Below, one piece after another: positions 52,480-61,213 of a stretch of 64,000 nt of DNA; position 1 is the stretch's first letter, and each line of letters starts with the position of its first letter. The stretch comes from CAISKJ01 sp046351555 (GTDB lineage Bacteria > Myxococcota_A > Polyangia > Polyangiales > Ga0077539). The translations under genes were made by a program, and so were the position numbers. The notes beneath the pieces were generated by a model, which ran no database searches, was not told where the DNA came from, and was given only the letters and a program-made list of their open reading frames with translations. The stretch spans positions 161,123-225,122 of the forward strand of contig JAXLYI010000019.1 of NCBI GenBank assembly GCA_046351555.1, in the 5' to 3' direction.

Positions 52480-52576
52480 AACGGCCCCTCGCTGCCGAGG
52501 CGCGGCGTCGCGTTGTACCGCGCTACGCTACGCGAAGTGATCGCCCAGCCCTGCCCTCCGCACGCACCCGGCGACT

Positions 52577-54085
52577 TCACTTCCGAACCGGCTGCCACGT
52601 GCTCGGCGGCCCATCATTGTCCCCCTGCTCCTCGAGGCGCTTCTTTACACTCCGCCGGATGCTCCCATGCCCGAAGCGCATCTCCTTGCGGTTGTAGCCG
52701 CCGTCTTCTTCATCACCGTCGTCGCTGCCAACGCCGTCGTCGGTGTCCTCGTCGCTGCTGACCGCGCCCCCACTGTCGCCGACCTCTTCGCTGGGCTTCT
52801 TGACCTTCTTTGCGCGACGGCCGCCCCCTGCCCGCGTCTCGACGAGTAGTTCCTCCATGCTCTCCCAGTGCACTCCGAGCACCCAGAGAGACTCTTTGAC
52901 CAGGGCGTCGATGACTTTCGAGGCGCAGTTCCCGGCCCACTCAAGGCGCTCCTCCCACGTGGCGCCATCCCTGGCACGAAGCGTGGGGTCGTCCCGGTAT
53001 TTCCGAGCGCCAGCCAGGTGCACGGCCTTGAGCTCCACGAAGTCCCTCACCTTGTGTTGAAGTAGTGCATCGCCGAAGAGGAGCTGGAGGCGCTCGGTGG
53101 CACGGGGCAGAAGTGGTGCGGGCAACCACCACGGGATCGTCACGTGGACGACCAACGCGATGAGCGGCGCCCACACAGGTTCAGCGAAGCGAAGCGGCTC
53201 CCGAGCGCTCCGCTCCGCCTCTTCGACAGAAGATTTCCGCGTAAGGTCTTCCCGCGTCGGGACCTTCGCGAACTCGCCGAACAGCGCCCCGAAGGTCCCC
53301 CGCAGAAGCCGTGCTGCTTCGGAAAGCACTTCCCACGCAATCATGGGGCGGGTTTTCCCGCCCTCCAGTGCCCCTTTGCTAGCTCTTCCTCCCCGCGCCG
53401 CGCGGCCTCGTGGCGCGCCTGCTGGTTGCTTCTCGACGGCAACGTCGATCTGCTGCTCAACGAGCTTGCCGAGGTTCGCCTGTAGGGGCGCCGCGAGGAC
53501 CGCGATCCGCCGAACCCCCAGCTCCGCCTTGCCGGTCTCGGTGTCGGCCAACGCCTGATCCAGCTCCGCGAGCAGTGCCGCGGCATCGAGGAGGTGGGGA
53601 GCTTGCCGCGCTCCGGCCCGGCAGAGCTTGGAGGCTGCACCCAGTTGCGCCCGAAGTCGGACCTCGTGGAGCGGCCGCTCCCGCACCACGACCTCTTGCA
53701 CGAAGGCGACGGGCCATGCGGTGACCAGCGCGCGCAGTTCGAGAGGCTCGGTGAGGGCCTTGTAAGTCTCGTCGCTCTCGGGGTCGCGCCGCTTGGCGCT
53801 GAGTCTCCTCGCGACCCCTGCCCAGCCCTCGTCGAGTACGGTGCGCGCGAGCCAGCGAGCGCACGTGGCGTCGATGCGGGGCGGAGCCGGGAGCAGTGCC
53901 GCGAGTTCGGGCGCTTTCTCGACCCCGCACATCGGGCAGATGGCCTCGACCCGGCGCTTGCGATCGCCCCGCCGCTTGCGACGGCGCTGGAGGACTGCCC
54001 CCTTGGGAGCGACGAACTCGACCTTGCAGATGCAGCAGATGACCGTGCGCTCGGAGGTCGCCCACGTGATCCTGAAGCTGGCCAA
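52577..54085 (-). CDS. Hypothetical zinc-ribbon protein
   Basis: 502 residues. The N-terminus has a C-x2-C pair (CCICK) and, after about 30 basic residues (QRRRKRRGDRKRR), a second pair (CPMCG), making a zinc ribbon. The central 300 residues are helical, with no known motif (LRALVTAWPVAFVQEVVVRERP, WAPLIALVVHVTIPWWLPAPLL). The C-terminus is a long acidic Ser/Asp/Glu stretch ending in a basic KR-rich tail. I infer a nucleic-acid-binding protein of the element. It is divergent from the ParB-like gene, 234 bases apart. Confidence 0.65.
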   Translation of the reverse strand: MASFRITWATSERTVICCICKVEFVAPKGAVLQRRRKRRGDRKRRVEAICPMCGVEKAPELAALLPAPPRIDATCARWLARTVLDEGWAGVARRLSAKRRDPESDETYKALTEPLELRALVTAWPVAFVQEVVVRERPLHEVRLRAQLGAASKLCRAGARQAPHLLDAAALLAELDQALADTETGKAELGVRRIAVLAAPLQANLGKLVEQQIDVAVEKQPAGAPRGRAARGGRASKGALEGGKTRPMIAWEVLSEAARLLRGTFGALFGEFAKVPTREDLTRKSSVEEAERSAREPLRFAEPVWAPLIALVVHVTIPWWLPAPLLPRATERLQLLFGDALLQHKVRDFVELKAVHLAGARKYRDDPTLRARDGATWEERLEWAGNCASKVIDALVKESLWVLGVHWESMEELLVETRAGGGRRAKKVKKPSEEVGDSGGAVSSDEDTDDGVGSDDGDEEDGGYNRKEMRFGHGSIRRSVKKRLEEQGDNDGPPSTWQPVRK

Positions 54086-54207
54086 CAGACGCCTCCAACC
54101 GAAACATAGCCCGCTGCCTCGACGACTGTCGAGGCCGTAGCAACTTGTCGGCGTGAGTCGCGCGTCGCGCCAGCGTGACGTTGGCCCGCGAGGTTCGAAG
54201 CCATCGA

Positions 54208-54218
54208 TTAACCGGACG
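54208..54218. promoter_or_regulatory. Third copy of motif TTAACCGGACG
   Basis: The 11-base motif is the same as each arm of the inverted repeat at 52440-52479. It lies in the divergent gap between the zinc-ribbon and ParB-like genes, 102 bases before the ParB-like ATG. It is a candidate shared binding site for an element-encoded regulator. Confidence 0.4.
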
Positions 54219-54319
54219 CAGCGCCCTGCAAGCCGCTACGTCCGCCTCGCGCGAAGTCGTGCCTCTCGTGGTCAAAAGTAGCTCCACGCCCACTTCCACG
54301 CGGCGCAGAGGAGCTCTCG

Positions 54320-56152
54320 ATGATCGACCCCGACGTTGTCCCCGCACCATTCACCGACGGCTCGCCCGCGCTCCCCAGCGAGTGCCCGTCCCCGACCCCC
54401 ACCACCGAGTCCGCGAGCGAGCATCCGGCCCCTGTGGAGCTGTCCAGGCGCGAGGTCGAGGAGACCCTCGCCGCACTGGCGCTGCTGTTCCGCGCCGCGT
54501 GGCCTGCAACGGATGCGGGGGCGGCTGCCGATTCGACCGCGCGCGCCGAGGGGTGGGACGAGGGCGCTGCGCTGACCACGCATGGGAACGGCACGTCCTC
54601 CATCCATACCCGTCCGGGTGGCAGATGGGCGCTGGACAACGCGGCCACTCCACGCGCTGCTCACACCGCCGGACCCCCGGTGTGGGTGACGGGCGCAGCG
54701 CAAGACACGAACGACGCAGGCCCCATCTCGCCTCCCACGCCCTTAGCGGCCGAGCTGCTTCACGTGGATCTCGCCGGCTCGTGGCACTCGCCTACCGCGA
54801 CCGCCGTAGTGGGTGCTCACGCCACAGCAGGCGCGCCCGCGCCTCTGCCCATCCAGCTCAGCCCCTTCCAGGCGCAACTCAAAATCGTTCCGACCGCGGC
54901 GATCCGCGTGTCCCCTCTGTGGATGCGTCGCGGGATCAACCCTGCGCACGTCGCAGCGCTGGCCGCGAGCGCTGCTCGCTGGGGGCTGTTGACCCCCCTC
55001 ATCGGACGCGCCCTCGCGGATGGCGTCGGGCACGAGCTTTTCGGCGGTCGGCACCGGTTGGAGGGGCTGCGGATGGCCCAGGTCGACACCGCGTGGATGC
55101 TCGTGTTCCCCGCCGACACGCCCGACGCGGTCATGGAGTTCGTCGGGGTCGAGTCGAACCTGCGCTGCCACGCTCCAAGCCGATTCGAGCTGATCATGGC
55201 GCTGCTCCGCGTCGATGAACGCAACCGCAACTTCAGCATTGCCGTCAAAGGCTCGCTGCAGGAGCGTCTGGCGCAGGCGGCGGGCGTCGACCGAAGCACG
55301 ATCTCGCGGGCGCTCAAGACGATCGCCCCGGCGATCAGTGAGGTACGCGATGCATGGAGGGCCGGGCTGATCAGTTCCGCCGAGGTCGAGCAGTTGGCCA
55401 CGCTGCCACCGGCGGAACAGTCGGCCGCACTGGCCGCAACTGTCGCGCGTCATCGTGCAGCGGTTCCGATGGGCGACACCGAAGACCTGGCCGGTGACCG
55501 TGCCGACGAACCCCGGCCACCGGCTTCCCTCGCCGACGAGGTGCGCGCGCTGCGCGCTGAGATGCAGGCGCTCAGGGCGCAGCAGGACGGCACCGCCGTG
55601 TCGACGCCGACGACCGCTGACGATGTCGTCCCCGACGCCGTCCCCGCAACGGCCGTAGCGATAGGGAACGCGACGGTCACGGGGTCCGACGCTGGATGGG
55701 TCCCGTCGCCCGCGCACGAGAATCTACGGCGGCGACTCGCAGTCGTCGTCGCCGCGGGCGGTGGGCTGTACAGGGCGGCCTGGGCTGTGAGCGTCGACAC
55801 AAAGCGGATGCGCCGGTGGCTGAACGGCGAGCGGCCGCCCAAGGCGCTCGATGTCGTGACCCTCGCGGAGTGGCTCGCGGGCGCGGAGCAGAAGCTGGCG
55901 GCGGAGCGGGCAAACAGCGTCCTCCGTCGGAAGCGGAAGCTCCGCGTCAAGGACCTGAGGCCGCTCTACGAGGCCATCTGCTACCAGTTCTCCGTCGCGA
56001 TGATCGCCAAGGCGCTCAGGGTGGCGTCCCTGGACCTCCTCCCGCTGGCCGGAGGGCAGCCGTGGCGCGAACTCGACCTCGCCGTCGCCCGGCGGTTCAA
56101 GCGGTGGGCGCGCAAGCGGGTCCGGGTGGTGGCTTGGGACGCCGCGCGATGA
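54320..56152 (+). CDS. ParB-like protein
   Basis: 610 residues from ATG 54320, with GAGGAG 6 bases upstream. The first 190 residues are Pro/Thr/Ala-rich. A ParB N-terminal domain follows: KIVPTAAIRVSPLWMRRGINPAHVAALAASAARWGLLTPLI, then GGRHRLEGLRMAQV (the CTPase box). Next is the HTH region AQAAGVDRSTISRALKTI. A C-terminal region (about 470-610) carries another helix-turn-helix-like stretch (RAAWAVSVDTKRMRRWLNGE) and basic sequence. Role: partitioning or regulation of the element. Its stop overlaps an ATG (ATGA, 56149) that opens the frame of the putative initiator gene. Confidence 0.8.
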   Translation: MIDPDVVPAPFTDGSPALPSECPSPTPTTESASEHPAPVELSRREVEETLAALALLFRAAWPATDAGAAADSTARAEGWDEGAALTTHGNGTSSIHTRPGGRWALDNAATPRAAHTAGPPVWVTGAAQDTNDAGPISPPTPLAAELLHVDLAGSWHSPTATAVVGAHATAGAPAPLPIQLSPFQAQLKIVPTAAIRVSPLWMRRGINPAHVAALAASAARWGLLTPLIGRALADGVGHELFGGRHRLEGLRMAQVDTAWMLVFPADTPDAVMEFVGVESNLRCHAPSRFELIMALLRVDERNRNFSIAVKGSLQERLAQAAGVDRSTISRALKTIAPAISEVRDAWRAGLISSAEVEQLATLPPAEQSAALAATVARHRAAVPMGDTEDLAGDRADEPRPPASLADEVRALRAEMQALRAQQDGTAVSTPTTADDVVPDAVPATAVAIGNATVTGSDAGWVPSPAHENLRRRLAVVVAAGGGLYRAAWAVSVDTKRMRRWLNGERPPKALDVVTLAEWLAGAEQKLAAERANSVLRRKRKLRVKDLRPLYEAICYQFSVAMIAKALRVASLDLLPLAGGQPWRELDLAVARRFKRWARKRVRVVAWDAAR

Positions 56153-56748
56153 TCGACTCGCCCTCCAGGGGCCACGCGCCCCCGGCGTGGGCCGGCGCGG
56201 GGAGGAGCGTGCACGGCGCACACGGCCCTGCCCGGGCTCGCCCGTGCAGCATGCACCACGCAAGTCGCCCCGCAGAGCGCGCGCTGTGCAGCGCGCACGG
56301 CGTCCCCGCCTCGGGGCGGCTGCAGCGGCGTGGGCGCTGGGGCGCCGTGTGCAGGCTGCACGGGGTGCAACCGCCCACGTTGCCGTCGGGCCACTCAACG
56401 ACGGCGATGCGAGCAGGCGCTTCGGGACGGCCGCCGCGCCTTCTCGGAGCGGCCCCTTTGGGCGCGAGAACTACGTCGGGGGAGTTAGATCCGGGATGCC
56501 CGTCTCCCGTAACACATCCCAGTTTTCCCCAGGACGAACACGACCCTCAATCCGGGGCATGTCGGTCGTGGGCAGTGTGCACCGGGGGTCTCCGCGTCGT
56601 GACGACCTGGGGACGCACGTCCGGGGGAGGGGCATCGCGCACCCCCGGATCGCACCACCGAAGTCCGTCACGGGGACTCACACCGCCCCCTCCACCTCCT
56701 CGGACGCATTCCCGCACAAGCCATTGTGCGGAGCACAGGCACAGGATC
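56153..56748. other. Stretch between ParB-like and initiator genes; possible coding extension
   Basis: About 600 bases. Coupled to the ParB-like stop (ATGA at 56149) is an open frame that runs without stop into the initiator gene. It would encode a 200-residue Ser/Pro/Gly/Arg-rich extension with three C-x-x-H(-G) units (CSMHHA, CSAHGV, CRLHGV). Composition suggests it is mostly non-coding, and I start the initiator at 56749. The stretch holds the GTGC-N5-GCAC repeat cluster and a lower-GC part (about 56490-56560) that could contain a promoter or origin. Confidence 0.4.
56209..56361. repeat. Cluster of four GTGC-N5-GCAC sites
   Basis: The sites are at 56209-56221, 56244-56256, 56286-56298 and 56349-56361. 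Three of four begin GTGCAG and all are perfect in the outer 4+4 bases. The centre-to-centre spacings are 35, 42 and 63 bases. The last two are whole numbers of helical turns (about 4 and 6), and the first is not. They lie within 210 bases of the end of the ParB-like gene. They could be a centromere (parS-like) or iterons of a replication origin. Confidence 0.6.
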
Positions 56749-58107
56749 ATGCCGAAGAAGCATACCCCCAACAACAAGTCGTCCCCGCGCCCCCTCGATG
56801 TCACGTGGCGTGTACTGCGCAGCGCCCTCGACCGCCTGGAATTCGCCTACCACACCCACCTCTGCCGGAAGGTCTGGCAGCGGTGCCTGAAGGCATGGTC
56901 GACCCAGACGCCCATCACGCTGAAACTGCGACGGCGGCGCGGGAGGACCACCACGGTGGTGCTCACGGCAGAAGCCGGCAAGTCGGACCGGGAGCCCGAC
57001 CGCATCATCTTCACGGACCCCGGCACCAACCTCAAGATCCACGTGCGGCGACCGTACGCGACGGACGCGGGCAGCGCCCCGGCTCCCTACCGTTGCGTGC
57101 GCGTGACGATTCACGGGTCGTGGTTCAGCCAGCGGCGGACGGGGATGACCCTGGTCGAGCAGGTTCGCACGGCCATCGAAGAGCGGTTCTTCAAGGACCG
57201 CGGGGCGACGCCGCAGGCCCGTCGAAAGGCGCTGGCCCCCGTCACACGGCCCTGCCGGTTCGACGTCGCCCACGACATTGAGGTGGGTGGTGCGGACGCG
57301 GACACCTGGATCGAGCAGGATCTCTACGCTGGGGGAAACAGGGATCGCGCCCTCCGACCCTGGCCGGCATGGTCACACAGGGAGGGCGGGACCCCCGGGA
57401 CCCCCAAGCACGGGCGCAGCGTCGTTCTCGTCGCGACGCACTTCCGCCGCACGACCTACGAGAAGGACAAGCAGATGCGCCACAAAAAGCCTGCGGCATG
57501 GCCGGGGTTCCAGCGCGTGCTGCGAAAGTGCGGGTGGAGCGGCCACGACCGTCTCCTGCGCGACGAGTGCTCGTTCGGTGCTGAATGGTTCCGCAGCCAG
57601 ACCTTCACCCTCGACGGGAGGACCATCCGCGGGCGGGACGCCTCCGTCGACGACCTCCTGACGTTGCTGCCCACGATCATGGTCGAACTCTGGCGGCGTA
57701 CCCCCCACCGCGCGCCGCACCCCACCCGACGGCGGGATCGTTGGCCCCTCTCGGCGTTCTGGATGGCCGTCAAGCCCGACCCGGCTCTGCTCGCACGTGG
57801 GCGCAAGGGCGCGACCTCCGTGGGTACGATGCAGACTGAACGGCAGGCGGCGGCCTGCGAGACGAGGTGGGCGCGGGGCGTCGCCGAGGTGTTGCGGCTC
57901 GCTGAGGTCGGCGGCACGGACGGCGCGTCGCTCACCGTGAAGGCCGTGCTCAAGCGTCTGGGGCGCGACGCCCGCCGACGCCGGGCGCAGCCAGAGTTCA
58001 CAGCCGTTCGTCGCCGCTGGCGTGCGGAGGCCGGGCGCTCCGAGAAGGTGAACCGTCCGGTCCGTTCGGGGCAGCGCGCGCCGCGCCAGCGGGGAGACGA
58101 CCGATGA
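56749..58107 (+). CDS. Putative replication initiation protein
   Basis: 452 residues from ATG 56749. The sequence is basic and Trp/Arg-rich. The stretch CRFDVAHDIEV...WIEQDLYAGG, then TYEKDKQMRHKK and GWSGHDRLLRDECSFGAEWFRS, resembles the conserved blocks of Rep_trans/replication initiation factor proteins (strand with Asp, then YxK near RxE). I infer nickase-type replication initiation for the element, with Tyr of the YEK segment a possible nucleophile. The gene lies between a ParB-like gene and a PcrA-like helicase gene, overlapping the latter by ATGA. Rolling-circle replicons need such a helicase, which supports the assignment. The family match is by eye only. Confidence 0.5.
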   Translation: MPKKHTPNNKSSPRPLDVTWRVLRSALDRLEFAYHTHLCRKVWQRCLKAWSTQTPITLKLRRRRGRTTTVVLTAEAGKSDREPDRIIFTDPGTNLKIHVRRPYATDAGSAPAPYRCVRVTIHGSWFSQRRTGMTLVEQVRTAIEERFFKDRGATPQARRKALAPVTRPCRFDVAHDIEVGGADADTWIEQDLYAGGNRDRALRPWPAWSHREGGTPGTPKHGRSVVLVATHFRRTTYEKDKQMRHKKPAAWPGFQRVLRKCGWSGHDRLLRDECSFGAEWFRSQTFTLDGRTIRGRDASVDDLLTLLPTIMVELWRRTPHRAPHPTRRRDRWPLSAFWMAVKPDPALLARGRKGATSVGTMQTERQAAACETRWARGVAEVLRLAEVGGTDGASLTVKAVLKRLGRDARRRRAQPEFTAVRRRWRAEAGRSEKVNRPVRSGQRAPRQRGDDR

Positions 58108-60113
58108 GCACCCAGCCCCCTCTCACCAAGGCCACCGTCCGCATCGCCCTCGACGCCGAGCAACTCGCCGCGGTTCGCCATCGCACCGGGCCGCTCGTCG
58201 TCGTCGCCGGGCCGGGCTCGGGCAAGACGCGCGTGATCCTCTACCGCATCGCCTACCTCATCCTGTTCCGCGGCGTCCCGGCGGATGCGATCTTGGTGGT
58301 GACCTTCGCGAACAAGGCCGCCCGCGAGATCCGTGACCGCCTCGCGAAGCTGGTCGGACAGGACGTCGCGGGCCGCGTGCACGTCCACACGCTCCACGCC
58401 CACGGCGTGAAGCTCCTGCGTCGCTACGGCGAGCACGTCGGCGTCCCGCGCGACTTCGCGATCTACGACGAGGGCGACCAGGAGGCCGTGCTCCGGCGCG
58501 TCTACGTGGACCTCGGGCTCACCGCAAAGGAGCTGCCCTTCGGGGTCGCACTCACGGCGATCGAGCACGCCAAGCGGAAGTGCTGGAGCCCCAAGCGGCT
58601 CGCGAAGAAGGCGCGCGACCGCCGGGAGCGGCAGGTCGCGCAGGTCTACGCGGCCTACCAAGCGCGGCTTGAGGCCAACCACGCGGTGGACTTCGGCGAC
58701 CTCATTCGGCTCGCAGTCCGCCTCCTGGAGGAGCACGACGACGTCCGCGCGGGACTTCAACAGCAGTATCAACACGTACTCGTCGACGAGTTCCAGGACA
58801 CCGACCCGGGGCAGTATCGCATGGTCCGCGCACTGGTCAGCCACGACGAGAACGTCTGCGTGGTCGGCGACGAGGACCAGGCCATCTATTCCTGGCGGGG
58901 GGCACGCGCCGCCAACATCGTGCGCTTCCAGAAGGACTACCCGAAGGCGACCGTGGTGACGCTGGCCACCAACTACCGGAGCACGCAGACCATCGTCCGC
59001 GCGGCCCGCGGGGTCATCGAGGCCAGCCCCGGACGCGCCCGCAAAGCCCTCCGTGCGCACGGCGGCAAGGGGCGTCGGCTCATGGTCCTCGCACTCCGCG
59101 ACGCGCGAGCCGAGGCGCGGATGCTCGTCGAGCGAATGGAGGAGCTGCACCGGCGGGGCACGCCCTACCGCGAGCTCGCCGTCATCTACCGCGTCCACGC
59201 GCTCTCACGTGCCTTCGAGCAGGAGCTGCGGTCGCGCGGCATCCCCTACACTGTGGTCGGCGGCGTGCCCTTCTACGCTCGGCGCGAGGTCAAGGACGCC
59301 CTCGCGTACCTGCGGCTCGCCGAGCGCCCAGACGACGAGAGCCTGCTGCGGGTGATCAACACGCCGGCCCGCAAGCTGGGTCCGACCACGGTGCGGAGCC
59401 TCGAAGCCCAGGCCCGCCGCCTCGGCAGGCCGCTGTGGGACGTTCTGGCCGATCGGAAGCACTGGCCGACCGCACTCCGCCCGGCGACCCGCGCGGCGCT
59501 CACGGAGTTCGTCGACCTGATCACGGCCCTGCGCCGCCACGCGCAGCGCAAGCAGGGCGCGCTCACGGGGTTGTGCCGGGAGGTGCTGCGCCGGACGGGC
59601 CTTCGGGAGGCGCTCGACGACGGGACCGAGGAAGGGCGCGAGCGCGCTCTGAACGTCGACGAACTGCTCGGCAGCCTCGACGCCTTCGAGCGCGAGCACA
59701 AGCAAGCGACGCTGCGGGACTACCTCGACGCGGTGGCTCTCGCCGGGGCCGAGCCGCGGGATGGCGGCTCCGAGGACCGGGTCACCCTGACCACGGCCCA
59801 CGCCGCCAAGGGACGCGAATTCGACGTCGTGTTCATCGCGGGGGCCGAGGACGGCCTCCTCCCGATGCACCCCCGCCCGCGCGAGTCACCGCTGCTCGCG
59901 CCGGGCGATGAGCCGGCGGAGGAGCGGCGACTCTGCTACGTCGCAATCACCCGCGCGCGGCGGGAGGTCGTCCTCTCCCACGTCACGATGCGCATGCGCC
60001 ACGGACGGCCGGACTACGTCCGCACGAGCCCCTTCCTGCGCGACCTCCCAGCGAAGACTGTCGAAGCGCTGCGAGACCCCGACGCGATCCGCGCGTGGCT
60101 GAGGAGCCAATGA
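58104..60113 (+). CDS. UvrD/PcrA-like superfamily 1 DNA helicase
   Basis: 669 residues from ATG 58104, overlapping the previous stop by four bases. Motifs: Q-motif region AEQLAAVRHRTGP, Walker A GPGSGKT, Ia VTFANKAAREI, Walker B VDEFQDTDPGQY, III VVGDEDQAIYSWRGA, IV YRSTQTIV, V TTAHAAKGREFDVVFIAG, VI RRLCYVAITRAR. All catalytic positions are present. It is shorter than chromosomal UvrD, mainly at the C-terminus. It is likely the helicase that unwinds element DNA during replication begun by the upstream initiator. Confidence 0.92.
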   Translation: MSTQPPLTKATVRIALDAEQLAAVRHRTGPLVVVAGPGSGKTRVILYRIAYLILFRGVPADAILVVTFANKAAREIRDRLAKLVGQDVAGRVHVHTLHAHGVKLLRRYGEHVGVPRDFAIYDEGDQEAVLRRVYVDLGLTAKELPFGVALTAIEHAKRKCWSPKRLAKKARDRRERQVAQVYAAYQARLEANHAVDFGDLIRLAVRLLEEHDDVRAGLQQQYQHVLVDEFQDTDPGQYRMVRALVSHDENVCVVGDEDQAIYSWRGARAANIVRFQKDYPKATVVTLATNYRSTQTIVRAARGVIEASPGRARKALRAHGGKGRRLMVLALRDARAEARMLVERMEELHRRGTPYRELAVIYRVHALSRAFEQELRSRGIPYTVVGGVPFYARREVKDALAYLRLAERPDDESLLRVINTPARKLGPTTVRSLEAQARRLGRPLWDVLADRKHWPTALRPATRAALTEFVDLITALRRHAQRKQGALTGLCREVLRRTGLREALDDGTEEGRERALNVDELLGSLDAFEREHKQATLRDYLDAVALAGAEPRDGGSEDRVTLTTAHAAKGREFDVVFIAGAEDGLLPMHPRPRESPLLAPGDEPAEERRLCYVAITRARREVVLSHVTMRMRHGRPDYVRTSPFLRDLPAKTVEALRDPDAIRAWLRSQ

Positions 60114-60323
60114 CGCCCCGGTGGACACCCTCACCGCGGAGATCGACGCACGCGCATGCGATGGGACCTGGCCGCGGAGATCATGACTGGCACGCGACCG
60201 GGACGCGGATCCTCGTCGCACGTGTGATGCGGATCGTCGCGTCCCCGCGGCAGATGCAGCGCTCCGCGAGGAGAACGATGACAACCGATAGATCAGCGAT
60301 CTGTACCCTCAAGTAGGCGAGTC

Positions 60324-61190
60324 ATGACGTTTCTCGTGTTCTTCACCTGCATCGACAAAGCGGATGACACAGTGCACAGCCAGCACTTCACGGTGGAGGC
60401 CCGCTCCACGCGAGCGGCCTATCGACTCGTCGAGCGGCTGCTGGGCGACCGCACATGGCTCCAGCAGCACTTCGGCGAGACCGGCCTCCTGGAGGCCCTC
60501 GACGAGACATCCTCACCGCTCCAACGCTGGCCAGGGATCGGCCCGCGTAGCGTGGCCGTGAATGACGCGCCGGGGTTGCCGCGGCTACGCGCGCCGAATC
60601 CAGCGGACCGCTGGTCGCGCTCGGCCTGCGACGAAAGACCGTGGCAGAGCACGAACGGGCACGAGCCCGGGCTCCGGTCGACCCGGAGAAGCCGCGCCGC
60701 CGCATCGTCGAGGCGTACCCGGCCGCGGCGCTCTCGCTGTGGGGCATCCCGCGCGACGATTACAAGAAACCCGCCCGCAGCGACCGGCGGGAGGCGATGC
60801 TCGCGGTGCTCGAACGCACTGGCCCGCCGGGCTGGCTCTCGCGGCCGAGCGGCGCCCGGTAGATGTGCGTGGGCACCGACTACGCGCTTGATGCCCCCGT
60901 CTGCGCGCTGGTGGCCCGAGTTGCCACGCTGGGCGTGGTCGAGCAGGTGCCCAGGCGCTATCGCGAAGCGGCCCGTCAGGAAGGCTGGATCGCGCTGCCG
61001 CGGGCGGACTCGCTGCGTAGGGTCGCGCTGCTCGGCGAGTAGGGAGGGGCGTGTACGGCGCAGATTTTGGCTGTCGAAATCCTCGATTTCGGGTCATCCT
61101 TGGGGGATGGACGGGGTCATCGCGATCTTTCGATCGGAGGGTGCGAAACGACCCCGAAACGAGGTGTTTGCGGGTGAAATCGAGTTCTAA
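60324..61190 (+). CDS. Hypothetical protein, probably only its first part real
   Basis: The first 80 codons from ATG 60324 look like a genuine protein (MTFLVFFTCIDKADDTVHSQ, then AAYRLVERLLGDRTWLQQHF). Beyond about 60565 the frame turns into Arg/Pro/Ser-rich nonsense while a DUF429-like sequence appears in another frame. The gene is therefore likely truncated by a junction near 60540-60570. The function is unknown. Confidence 0.35.
   Translation: MTFLVFFTCIDKADDTVHSQHFTVEARSTRAAYRLVERLLGDRTWLQQHFGETGLLEALDETSSPLQRWPGIGPRSVAVNDAPGLPRLRAPNPADRWSRSACDERPWQSTNGHEPGLRSTRRSRAAASSRRTRPRRSRCGASRATITRNPPAATGGRRCSRCSNALARRAGSRGRAAPGRCAWAPTTRLMPPSARWWPELPRWAWSSRCPGAIAKRPVRKAGSRCRGRTRCVGSRCSASREGRVRRRFWLSKSSISGHPWGMDGVIAIFRSEGAKRPRNEVFAGEIEF
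60566..61042 (+). pseudogene. DUF429-like remnant interrupted by an in-frame stop
   Basis: In one frame the sequence RRRIVEAYPAAALSLWGIP...YKKPARSDRREAML (DUF429 pattern) runs to a TAG at 60860-60862. The very next codon is ATG, and the same frame continues TDYALDAPVCALVARVATLG...EGWIALP to a stop at 61040-61042. This is the C-terminal half of DUF429. The N-terminal half (with its Asp motif) is missing, so the gene is truncated as well as interrupted. Confidence 0.6.
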
Positions 61191-61213
61191 ACTGGGGTTT
61201 CCGAGCCCGACTT

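Noticed and set aside
60397..60406. GCCCGCTCCA as the right attachment site of the element
   Set aside because: Only ten bases match the tRNA 3' end and they lie inside a likely coding stretch; chance is the simpler explanation.
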